Shown: positions 1 through 5,548, counted from the first letter of the stretch. The stretch is DNA of 5,548 nucleotides from CAYZNE01 sp964461035 (GCA_964461035.1 CAYWRI010000034.1:1-5548); one strand, 5' to 3'. Translations and numbers: made by a program. Notes: generated by a model from the sequence alone, not told the origin.

Positions 1-805
1 TTTCTCCTTCATTTAGTGTTTCTATTTTTTCAAAGAAAATAACTTTATTTCCATAACCTATCGGAACCTGATGTAGAGGGTGTAAATATACGTGACCTTG
101 ACCCCATTTAGATTCAACATAAATTTGTCCCGAATTTTCTGAGATGTGACGTACAATCCCCCAATGTCCTATGGGAATTTCCCGTTTATTTAGATATAAA
201 ACTACATTTCCAATTTGGGGTTTAGTAACAGCTTTAATTTGTGGAAAATCTTCTTTTTGTAAATCATTAGCAAGCATTCCTCCTTCTCTTCGAGTAAGTT
301 CGGGAAGTCCGATTTCATCAAACACCTCCTCTCTACAATCATAATATTTCTCCTCTAATTTGAAATAATTTGGAAAGTCAAATCTTGATTGTTGTATTTT
401 AATATCATATTTTCTAAATTTTTGAGCTAATTTGTATATTCTATGTTCTAACTGTAAATTATTAGCAAGCATTCTTCCTTTTCTTTGAGTAAGTTCGGGA
501 AGTCCGATTTCATCAAACACCTCCTCTCTACAATCATAATATTTCTCCTCTAATTTGAAATAATTTGGAAAGTCAAATCTTGATTGTTGTATTTTAATAT
601 CATATTTTCTAAATTTTTGAGCTAATTTGTATATTTTATGTTCTAACTGTAAATGGTGATTATCTATAATTCTGTCTATTTGTTTTCTTTCTTTTTCATT
701 GCCTGAAAAAATAAATCCGTTTCTTTCAAAAATATCTATTTCTTCTAAATGCAACTCTGATTGATTGTTTTTCAATAGATGTAAGCTTCTAAATAATTCT
801 GCCAT
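1..805 (-). CDS. Partial papain-like (NlpC/P60-type) domain protein with internal tandem duplication
   Basis: An uninterrupted reading frame starts at the ATG whose A is complementary to position 805 and runs off the left edge after 268 codons, so the C-terminus is missing. Residues 52-116 and 117-181 are a near-perfect duplicate of each other. Each copy carries a YYDC motif (C92 and C157), the only cysteines seen. Residues 196-258 contain the segments GNVVLY, HWGIVRH (H214), VESKWG, HPLHQVP and YG-x-x-VIFF, which resemble from memory the His-containing beta core of NlpC/P60 or CHAP-like folds. C157 followed by H214 is a plausible catalytic Cys/His pair. There is no signal peptide or membrane segment, so a cytoplasmic role is likely; substrate unknown. 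A TATA box 30 bp upstream implies a leaderless start at 805. An in-frame GTG at 820 is possible but less likely. The open frame is certain; the fold assignment is tentative. Confidence 0.8.
   Translation of the reverse strand, partial: MAELFRSLHLLKNNQSELHLEEIDIFERNGFIFSGNEKERKQIDRIIDNHHLQLEHKIYKLAQKFRKYDIKIQQSRFDFPNYFKLEEKYYDCREEVFDEIGLPELTQRKGRMLANNLQLEHRIYKLAQKFRKYDIKIQQSRFDFPNYFKLEEKYYDCREEVFDEIGLPELTRREGGMLANDLQKEDFPQIKAVTKPQIGNVVLYLNKREIPIGHWGIVRHISENSGQIYVESKWGQGHVYLHPLHQVPIGYGNKVIFFEKIETLNEGE
259..654 (-). repeat. 195-bp in-frame tandem duplication, two copies
   Basis: Positions 259-453 and 454-648 are direct tandem copies with a period of exactly 195 bp, followed by a 6-bp start of a third copy (649-654). 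They differ at five positions: 265/460, 280/475, 286/481, 291/486 and 441/636. At every one the plus strand has C in the left copy and T in the right copy. On the coding (minus) strand this is A in the N-terminal copy and G in the C-terminal copy. The unit is 65 codons, so the frame is kept. All five differences change the amino acid: K57/R122, Q107/R172, K109/E174, R111/G176 and N116/D181. Confidence 0.95.
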
Positions 806-826
806 GAGATTTGTAGGCACGTATTA

Positions 827-835
827 TTTTATAAA
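827..835 (-). promoter_or_regulatory. TATA box of the leftward gene
   Basis: The minus strand reads TTTATAAAA here, with its first T at 835, 30 bp before the A of the start codon at 805. The same nine bases occur at 31 bp before the divergent gene. Transcription would start at or next to the ATG, giving a leaderless mRNA. Confidence 0.7.
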
Positions 836-849
836 AATTTCTAATATTT

Positions 850-916
850 TCACTGCTAAGTGATTATTCTTTAATTAGATAATTAATTATTTATTTAAAA
901 TACTACTCTTTAGTAG
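850..916. promoter_or_regulatory. Three short dyads between divergent promoters
   Basis: This stretch between the two TATA boxes holds three inverted repeats. TCACT-gcta-AGTGA lies at 850-863. A 7-2-7 palindrome, TTAATTA-GA-TAATTAA, lies at 871-886. CTACT-cttt-AGTAG lies at 903-916. The outer two share the core ACT-N4-AGT, one upstream of each TATA box. The central palindrome is centred at 878.5, within 1 bp of the midpoint between the two boxes (831 and 928). They could be operator half-sites for a regulator of both genes. The bases are very AT-rich, so chance dyads are possible. Confidence 0.35.
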
Positions 917-923
917 CACAATA

Positions 924-932
924 TTTATAAAA
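924..932 (+). promoter_or_regulatory. TATA box of the rightward unknown gene
   Basis: TTTATAAAA, with its first T 31 bp before the ATG at 955. It is identical to the box of the divergent gene and similarly spaced. This supports a leaderless transcript and fixes the start at 955. The earlier ATG at 938 lies only 6 bp past the box and reaches TGA after six codons. Confidence 0.75.
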
Positions 933-954
933 CGAAGATGATTCAAAAAAAAAC

Positions 955-1779
955 ATGAGAATATTTGGTGAAACAATATGTGTTAAGGATGAATTGATTC
1001 CAATAACTAAACTTGTTTATGAGTTAGCAATAAATACTGTTGCAGAATTTACAAAAAGTGATGCAAATGATTTTATTAATACTCTTGTTTATAATAACAT
1101 TTTAGGCGGTTCAAAAAAAAATATTTCTTCTCTTACTTGTCAAATTGGATCAGATAAAATCCTGAAAAAATGCATATCTAAAAATGAAGAAGAAATATAT
1201 TCTATTTCAATAGAAAATTTAATTGGACTAAACATTAATCCTTTAGATTATAATTTAACAATTAAATCATCAAAAACAGATTTAAATAAACTGATATCTG
1301 AATATATTGAATTTAATTTTCCTAATTTAATATCATCTGCTTCTAACACACAACAATCTTTTAGAAATAATACGTTTCAAAAGGATATTACAGCAATAAT
1401 GGATCAAGATGAAGAATATCTTAAAGAAGTAGATGCAATGCATATAAAAAATATTTTTTTGTCTAAATACTCTAAACTGTCAAAAACTCAAAAAAAATTT
1501 ACATATGGTGTGATAAATTATGTTTTAAACAGATATTTAATTTCTGCAAAAAAAAATGAAGAGTGTAAATTGGATGAGGAAACAATAAACATTTTTAAAA
1601 TAATTATATCTGATAAAGAATTCATAACACATATGGATAAACTAAAAGATGTGTATAATGTGACTAAAAAACGTAATAAAATAGATAGAAAATTATCTGA
1701 ATATCATGTAAATGGTGGGCACATAATTCCTCTTCTAAAATATGTAGTTAATTCTCAGGATTCTAATAAACTTTCATAA
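955..1779 (+). CDS. Conserved-looking hypothetical protein, 274 aa, unknown function
   Basis: I do not recognise this protein. It is rich in Lys, Asn, Ile and Ser, appears mostly helical, and has no signal peptide or obvious membrane segment, so it is probably cytoplasmic. Residues 1-60 look compact and hydrophobic, and residues 125-155 are polar and probably a linker. Residues 155-250 are charged and helical, ending in a basic stretch (KKRNKIDRK, 238-246). The tail holds a small NGGHIIP motif (253-259). C9, C62, C73 and C204 are scattered and do not form a zinc-binding pattern. The start follows from the TATA box 31 bp upstream. It shares a divergent promoter region with the papain-like gene on the other strand, so the two may be co-regulated. 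The gene contains several runs of A, but the frame stays intact. A T7 tract about 50 bp downstream ends the unit. Confidence 0.8.
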   Translation: MRIFGETICVKDELIPITKLVYELAINTVAEFTKSDANDFINTLVYNNILGGSKKNISSLTCQIGSDKILKKCISKNEEEIYSISIENLIGLNINPLDYNLTIKSSKTDLNKLISEYIEFNFPNLISSASNTQQSFRNNTFQKDITAIMDQDEEYLKEVDAMHIKNIFLSKYSKLSKTQKKFTYGVINYVLNRYLISAKKNEECKLDEETINIFKIIISDKEFITHMDKLKDVYNVTKKRNKIDRKLSEYHVNGGHIIPLLKYVVNSQDSNKLS

Positions 1780-1807
1780 TTATTAATATTAAAATAAGAT
1801 GGCTTCA

Positions 1808-1836
1808 TTACTCAATCAGTAAATACCTCTTTTTTT
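1808..1836 (+). terminator. Weak hairpin plus T7 tract after the unknown gene
   Basis: A 5-bp inverted repeat, TTACT-caatc-AGTAA (1808-1822), precedes an uninterrupted run of seven T (1830-1836). Archaeal RNA polymerase can terminate on T-tracts alone, so the tract is the important part. It separates this gene from lysS. Confidence 0.55.
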
Positions 1837-1861
1837 GTAACATGCCTATTATATCAATATA

Positions 1862-1889
1862 TTTTTAAATTAACTATATTATCTGAGGT
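1862..1889 (+). promoter_or_regulatory. Possible lysS promoter and Shine-Dalgarno site
   Basis: An AT-rich stretch with TTTTTAAAT at 1862-1870, or alternatively TATTATATC at 1847-1855, could be the TATA box. GAGGT at 1885-1889 matches the archaeal anti-Shine-Dalgarno sequence, but sits 13 nt before the ATG at 1903, longer than the usual 5-9 nt. The TTTTTAAAT box would place the transcript start at about 1892, past the GAGGT. The other box would place it near 1878 and keep the GAGGT in the leader. The two signals are therefore not both explained by one box. Confidence 0.3.
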
Positions 1890-1902
1890 ATGGTGTTTAA
1901 TT

Positions 1903-3585
1903 ATGGATAAAAAACAAAAACAAGAAAATAATCTACAAAGTAAGACGCATGAAAATAATGTTAATAATAAATCTAACGATAAAAACAAAGTTCACAAAGA
2001 TAAATCTGAAAATAAACGTTCTGAAAAAGAAAAAAAAGAAATTTTTGAACAAAAATATGGTACTATTGAAGATTTTAATTATCTTATAGAACAGAGATTG
2101 AATAAACGAGAAAAATTAAAAAATTCAGAATTAAATCCGTATCCTTACGAATTTGATAAAAACATAAAAAATTCAGAAGTTAAAGAAAAATATGCAAATA
2201 TTGAAGATGGAACGGAAAGTGAAGAATCAGTGAAAGTTGCTGGTCGAATTCTAACTATTAGAAACATGGGTAAAATAACTTTTTTAACAATTAAAGATGA
2301 TACAGATAAGCTTCAAATATTCTTAAGAAAAGATCTTCTTGGTGAAGAACAATATGCTCATTTAAAGGATTTCGATACTGGTGATTTTATAGGTGTTCAA
2401 GGTCCTGTTTTCAAAACTAGAACAAAAGAAATAACTGTAAACACTAAAGAGTTTGTTCTTTTGACAAAAACAATTAGGCCTTTACCTGAAAAATACCATG
2501 GAATTCAAGATAAAGAATTAAGATACAGAAAAAGATATCTTGATTTAATCATGAATCCCGAAGTTGTAGAAGTATTCAAAAAAAGATCAAAAATAATATC
2601 TGCGTTAAGAGAATTTATGGACAAAAAAGGATTTATTGAAGTAGAAACTCCTCTCTTACAAACACTTTATGGTGGAGCAACAGCAAGACCTTTCATAACT
2701 CATATTAATGCGTGGGATATGAAAATGTTTCTTTCAATAAGTCCCGAACTTTATTTGAAAAGACTTCTTGTTGGAGGTTTTGAAAAAGTTTACACAATAT
2801 GTAAAAACTTTAGAAACGAGGGTGTTGATAAAAGTCACAATCCTGAATTTACAATGATTGAAGCATATCAAGCATATGTTAATTATGAAGACATGATGAA
2901 ATTAATTGAAGAAGCATGGGAATATTGTTGTTTAAAAGTAAATGGTACAACAAAAATTAAACACAAATATGTTGTTGATAATAAAGAAACAGAAGTTGAA
3001 TTAGATTTTAATGCGCCTTGGAAAAGACTTAGCATGATAGATGCTATTAAGGAACTTGGTGGAATAGATATTTCTAATATGCCTAATGATGATGTAATGA
3101 ATTTAATTCATCAGAAAAATATTGAATATGAAGGAAGACTTTCTTGGAGTCATTCAGTAGAATTATTATTTGAAGAATTATGTGAGGATAAAATAATACA
3201 ACCAACTCACATAATAGATCATCCTAGAGGTTCAACACCACTCTGTAAAAAGCATAGAAAAGACAAAAGATTACTAGAAAGATTTGAATCTGCATGTCTT
3301 GGAATGGAATTATGTAATGCTTATTCAGAATTAAATGATCCTGTTGTTCAAAGAAGATTACTTGAAGAACAATCGCGAGAAGCAGTCGATATTGATGATG
3401 AAAAAAGAGCTGTAGACAATGATTTTATTGAAGCTATAGAAACAGGAATGCCTCCTGCAGGAGGAATTGGTTGGGGAGTTGATAGAATGATTCTTCTATT
3501 AACTGGAGCTGAAACACTCCGAGATGTTATTTTGTTTCCCACTATGAAACCTGAAACTTCAGATGTTGATAATAAAGAAAAGTGA
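1903..3585 (+). CDS. lysS: Lysyl-tRNA synthetase, class II
   Basis: Attaches lysine to tRNA-Lys using ATP, in the cytoplasm, for translation. After a polar extension (residues 1-50), residues 51-105 match the LysRS N-terminal helix with the NPYPY motif. An OB-fold anticodon-binding domain spans about 108-190 (VKVAGRILTIRNMGK onward). The class II catalytic core follows: motif 1 at 241-250 (KKGFIEVETP), GGATARPF at 257-264, motif 2 at 303-320 (FRNEG and HNPEFTMIE; R304, E306) and motif 3 at 520-533 (GGIGWGVDRM, R528). The lysine-pocket segment ELCNAYSELNDP (469-480) keeps N472, Y474 and E476. At 560 aa it is longer than the roughly 500 aa of bacterial LysS, mainly because of the Lys/Asn-rich extension, which recalls the tRNA-binding N-terminal extension of eukaryotic LysRS. 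The ATG at 1903 is the only Met before residue 122. The FemAB-like gene follows 62 bp downstream. Confidence 0.97.
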   Translation: MDKKQKQENNLQSKTHENNVNNKSNDKNKVHKDKSENKRSEKEKKEIFEQKYGTIEDFNYLIEQRLNKREKLKNSELNPYPYEFDKNIKNSEVKEKYANIEDGTESEESVKVAGRILTIRNMGKITFLTIKDDTDKLQIFLRKDLLGEEQYAHLKDFDTGDFIGVQGPVFKTRTKEITVNTKEFVLLTKTIRPLPEKYHGIQDKELRYRKRYLDLIMNPEVVEVFKKRSKIISALREFMDKKGFIEVETPLLQTLYGGATARPFITHINAWDMKMFLSISPELYLKRLLVGGFEKVYTICKNFRNEGVDKSHNPEFTMIEAYQAYVNYEDMMKLIEEAWEYCCLKVNGTTKIKHKYVVDNKETEVELDFNAPWKRLSMIDAIKELGGIDISNMPNDDVMNLIHQKNIEYEGRLSWSHSVELLFEELCEDKIIQPTHIIDHPRGSTPLCKKHRKDKRLLERFESACLGMELCNAYSELNDPVVQRRLLEEQSREAVDIDDEKRAVDNDFIEAIETGMPPAGGIGWGVDRMILLLTGAETLRDVILFPTMKPETSDVDNKEK

Positions 3586-3647
3586 ACTTTCTGATGACAA
3601 AATCAAAAAGAATATGTTTTGAATTATTGATTAGTGTGTGTTGCTAA

Positions 3648-4529
3648 ATGGTAGATTCTACGTTTAGTTCTGCTTTTGAAAATAATTTTTATCTTAACAC
3701 TGAATTTATTACATTTTGTCAAAAAGTAACAGGAATAAACAAAGTTATGCCTTTTCGTGATAGATATTTTATTCTTAAAGATAAGAACATATCTATTCAT
3801 ACTTATAATTCTGAAGAATTAAAAATGATGAAAGAAAAAAACATAAAGTTTTTCTCAGTAGATCTAAAAAATAATGATACTGAACTTAATCCTTCATTAA
3901 TGGAGTACCCTATTTTGTTTTACAAACCGTATGATCTTGCTTACAAAAGATTTGATAAGACATTTAGAAAATATGTGGGTCGTGCTGATAAATTAAATTT
4001 TACAACAAAAATCTTAAGGAAGTTTAATAATGAAATTATTACAGATGCTTACAAATTATATTTACAACATATGAAACGACTAAATGCTTTTGTTTTTCCT
4101 AAAACTTTTTTTGAATTATTTATAAAATTGCCTTCTTCACTATTGTTTCTAGTTTATGATAAAAATAAATTAATAGGATATAGCTTTTGTTTTGAAAATA
4201 AAGATAATTTATATACTTCTATTGGTGCAGGACATGAAGATTATTTTGATAAATATATTAATTATAAATTATATCATGAAAAAATAAAATATGCTTGTAA
4301 AAACAAATTAAATATACATATGGGCTTAGGAATAAAAGATTCAGGTTATAATAATTTCAAAAGAAGAACGGGGGCAATATGTTTAAAATGTTCAAGAAAT
4401 CCAGAAAATGATAAGTTGCTTAAAAGGGCTTTACCTTTAACAAAATATACTTTAATTGGTTTAACATCTAGATTTATTTCACGTATTCTATCAAAAAAAG
4501 TAATTTTTACTATGATGCCTTTTACTTAG
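3648..4529 (+). CDS. FemAB/DUF2156-like GNAT-fold acyltransferase
   Basis: Predicted double-GNAT acyltransferase of the type that uses acyl-CoA or aminoacyl-tRNA as donor. Family-like blocks are visible in order: a basic substrate-domain segment FRKYVGRADK (106-115); DAYKLYLQHMKRLN followed by FPKTFF (133-155), matching the FemAB pattern of an aromatic-rich helix, then R, then FPxxFF; a beta strand pair LFLVYDKNKLIGYSF (166-180); SIGAGHEDY (191-199); the helix NYKLYHEKIKYACKN (205-219); then a glycine-containing strand and FKRRTGA (237-243). The 293-aa length is usual for single-chain members. There are no membrane helices, unlike full MprF. A TAA codon immediately precedes the ATG, so the start is fixed unless the start is non-ATG. 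No clear TATA box lies at the expected distance, so cotranscription with lysS is likely. The donor and acceptor are not known; lysyl-tRNA is suggested by context only. Confidence 0.72.
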   Translation: MVDSTFSSAFENNFYLNTEFITFCQKVTGINKVMPFRDRYFILKDKNISIHTYNSEELKMMKEKNIKFFSVDLKNNDTELNPSLMEYPILFYKPYDLAYKRFDKTFRKYVGRADKLNFTTKILRKFNNEIITDAYKLYLQHMKRLNAFVFPKTFFELFIKLPSSLLFLVYDKNKLIGYSFCFENKDNLYTSIGAGHEDYFDKYINYKLYHEKIKYACKNKLNIHMGLGIKDSGYNNFKRRTGAICLKCSRNPENDKLLKRALPLTKYTLIGLTSRFISRILSKKVIFTMMPFT

Positions 4530-4536
4530 TTTTTTT
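4530..4536 (+). terminator. T7 tract after the FemAB-like gene
   Basis: Seven T residues begin directly after the TAG stop (4527-4529), followed by AATTTT. This fits an archaeal T-tract terminator and would end the lysS unit before the hydrolase promoter. Confidence 0.55.
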
Positions 4537-4591
4537 AATTTTAGATTCTATTATGAACTTCTCTCACCTTAATTAACTTACTTAAAAAAAG

Positions 4592-4600
4592 TTTATAAAG
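4592..4600 (+). promoter_or_regulatory. TATA box of the hydrolase gene
   Basis: TTTATAAAG, preceded by a run of seven A (4584-4590). Its first T is 29 bp before the ATG at 4621 but only 17 bp before the ATG at 4609. By the spacing of the two leaderless genes at the left (30-31 bp), transcription starts near 4621. Confidence 0.7.
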
Positions 4601-4620
4601 ATGCTTTTATGAGTATGAAT

Positions 4621-5385
4621 ATGTTAAAAACCACTGAAATTATTCAAACTAAGAGTTTTAAACTTGCAATTTATGCTAAAGGTTCTGTTAACTCAGAAAA
4701 AATGGCTGTAATATTACTTGGAAAGCTGGATACAAAAGATTATAGTCATTCTCAAAAGCTTGTTGAATTTTTAGCTGATAGAGGATATTTTGCACTTTCT
4801 TTTGATCCTCCTGGAACATGGGAAAGTGGGGACAATATTGAGTTATATACTACTTCAAATTACATTAAAGCTGTTAATGAAGTTATTGATTATTATGAAA
4901 ATAAGCCCACAGTTCTTATAGGTCATAGTAAAGGTGGAGCTATGGCAATGGTTGTAGGATGCAAAAATCCTTCTATTACTCACATTATTAGTATGATGAG
5001 TTCAGGAAAAGTCAGAATACATTCTAAAGAAGGTGAAGAAACAGGCAATCACACAATGACCGATAAATTCAGAGTCCATAATCGTGATACCCCTTTAGGA
5101 TATGAGAATAAATTTCAGGTATTCAAGGTTCCTAAAACCATGTTTGAAGATAAAGACCAATTTGACCTGTTCAATATTCTTTCAGAGTGTAAAAAACCTA
5201 AATTATTTATTGCAGGTTTGAAAGATACATCTGTTAAAAAAGAAGATGTGCAAAAATTATATGATGTTTCTGCAAATCCAAAATTTATTCAGATTATCGA
5301 TTCCATTCATGGATATCGTAGAAATGATTCTTCAATTGTTGAAGTTAATAATATAATTTGGAAATTTCTTTCAAATCAACTTTAA
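4621..5385 (+). CDS. Alpha/beta hydrolase (serine esterase/lipase-like)
   Basis: A serine hydrolase of the alpha/beta fold, 254 aa from the start chosen here. The nucleophile elbow is GHSKGG (Ser at residue 103), the acid is Asp202 in GLKDTS and the base is His230 in SIHGYR; all are in the canonical order and spacing. The first core strand is MAVILLG (residues 28-34), and FALSFDPPGTWES (57-69) matches the strand and loop before the cap. No signal peptide or membrane segment is visible. The frame opens earlier at ATG 4609 (258 aa), and ATG 4615 is also in frame. I prefer 4621 because of the TATA box spacing and because no Shine-Dalgarno sequence precedes any of the three. The substrate cannot be read from the sequence. 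Esterase, lipase and amide hydrolase are all possible; removal of aminoacyl groups is suggested only by the neighbouring genes. Confidence 0.88.
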   Translation: MLKTTEIIQTKSFKLAIYAKGSVNSEKMAVILLGKLDTKDYSHSQKLVEFLADRGYFALSFDPPGTWESGDNIELYTTSNYIKAVNEVIDYYENKPTVLIGHSKGGAMAMVVGCKNPSITHIISMMSSGKVRIHSKEGEETGNHTMTDKFRVHNRDTPLGYENKFQVFKVPKTMFEDKDQFDLFNILSECKKPKLFIAGLKDTSVKKEDVQKLYDVSANPKFIQIIDSIHGYRRNDSSIVEVNNIIWKFLSNQL

Positions 5386-5427
5386 TCTTTATTAAAAACG
5401 TATCTTTGCAACTAATATTCAACAATA

Positions 5428-5436
5428 TTAATAAAT
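5428..5436 (+). promoter_or_regulatory. TATA box of the tRNA gene
   Basis: TTAATAAAT, with its first T 33 bp before the first base of the mature tRNA. This would place transcription start within a few bases of the mature 5' end, as is common for archaeal tRNA genes. The rest of the gap between hydrolase and tRNA (5386-5460) holds nothing else I can support. Confidence 0.5.
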
Positions 5437-5460
5437 CAAAGTGATTTCTTTAGATTAAAT

Positions 5461-5543
5461 GCCAAGGTGCGACAATCCGGTACTCGGTCGGTCTCGAACA
5501 CCGATAGCTTAGGCTATTCTCAGTTCAAATCTGAGCCTTGGCG
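5461..5543 (+). tRNA. tRNA-Ser (anticodon CGA)
   Basis: A complete type II cloverleaf of 83 nt. The acceptor stem is GCCAAGG (5461-5467) with CCTTGGC (5536-5542), and G73 is at 5543. The D stem is CGA (5470-5472) with TCG (5484-5486), with GG at 5479-5480 in the loop. The anticodon stem is TCGGT (5488-5492) with ACCGA (5500-5504), loop CTCGAAC, anticodon CGA at 5495-5497, reading UCG. The long variable arm has the stem TAGC/GCTA (5505-5516), the hallmark of Ser and Leu tRNAs. The T arm is CTCAG, TTCAAAT, CTGAG (5519-5535). CCA is not encoded, so it must be added by CCA transferase. There is no intron. Confidence 0.96.
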
Positions 5544-5548
5544 TTTTT
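5544..5548 (+). terminator. T-tract after tRNA-Ser, cut by window end
   Basis: Five T directly follow the discriminator base and continue to the window edge. This fits a T-tract terminator for the tRNA transcript; its full length is not visible. Confidence 0.4.

Noticed and set aside
259..654. CRISPR array or mobile-element repeat
   Set aside because: There are only two copies, directly abutting without spacers, inside one open frame and with no terminal inverted repeats; this is a coding tandem duplication.
938..958. Upstream ATG of the unknown gene, six codons ending in an ATGA overlap
   Set aside because: It would become an in-frame extension only if the 9-A run at 945-953 were one base longer, and it lies just 6 bp from the TATA box. 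The ATG at 955 fits the promoter.
1890..1910. Six-codon frame (MVFNYG) overlapping the lysS start
   Set aside because: It is out of frame with lysS and directly abuts the GAGGT site with no spacing. A frame this short is expected by chance.
3348..3542. Minus-strand open frame of 64 codons
   Set aside because: It lies wholly inside the motif 3 end of lysS on the opposite strand, has no promoter of its own and resembles no family; it is a shadow of the real gene.
3611..3648. Separate promoter for the FemAB-like gene
   Set aside because: At the spacing of the other genes the box would be TTTTGAATT (3617-3625), which is a poor TATA match; cotranscription with lysS is simpler, though not proven.
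5461..5543. tRNA-Leu or an intron-containing tRNA
   Set aside because: The long variable arm fits Leu or Ser, but the anticodon loop CTCGAAC is seven bases with CGA in the centre, and the fold is complete without an intron, so it is Ser(CGA).

Overview
The window is a strongly A+T-rich stretch that reads as archaeal. Four of its five recognisable transcription starts carry a TATA box, TTTATAAA or close to it. At two of them the box sits 30-31 bp before an ATG, the geometry of leaderless archaeal mRNAs, and T-tracts rather than strong GC hairpins end the units. Lysyl-tRNA synthetase is the class II type, whereas many euryarchaea use class I. With the FemAB-like protein and the low G+C, this makes a DPANN archaeon (Woesearchaeota/Pacearchaeota-like) my best guess; the lineage is inference.

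Layout. (1) Positions 1-805, minus strand: a gene running off the left edge, with a C-terminal domain resembling NlpC/P60-type papain folds. It contains an in-frame tandem duplication of 65 codons (195 bp, five mismatches). (2) 806-954: a divergent promoter region with two TATA boxes and three short dyads. (3) 955-1779, plus: a leaderless gene of unknown function, followed by a T7 terminator. (4) 1903-3585, plus: lysS, class II lysyl-tRNA synthetase with a lysine-rich N-terminal extension. (5) 3648-4529, plus: a FemAB/DUF2156-like double-GNAT acyltransferase 62 bp downstream and probably cotranscribed with lysS, with a T7 tract right at its stop. (6) About 4621-5385, plus: an alpha/beta hydrolase with an intact Ser-Asp-His triad and its own promoter. 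(7) 5461-5543, plus: tRNA-Ser(CGA) with no encoded CCA.

How they may work together. LysRS makes Lys-tRNA. FemAB/DUF2156 folds are known to transfer amino acids from aminoacyl-tRNA to lipids or peptidoglycan (MprF, FemX). In some bacteria an aminoacyl-lipid synthase gene lies beside an alpha/beta hydrolase that removes the amino acid (lpiA-acvB, PA0920-PA0919). The order lysS, FemAB-like, alpha/beta hydrolase could therefore be an archaeal lysylation and de-lysylation cassette. This is a hypothesis; the hydrolase has a separate promoter, so the link is weaker than a single operon. The left-hand divergent pair is a separate module with an apparently shared regulatory region.
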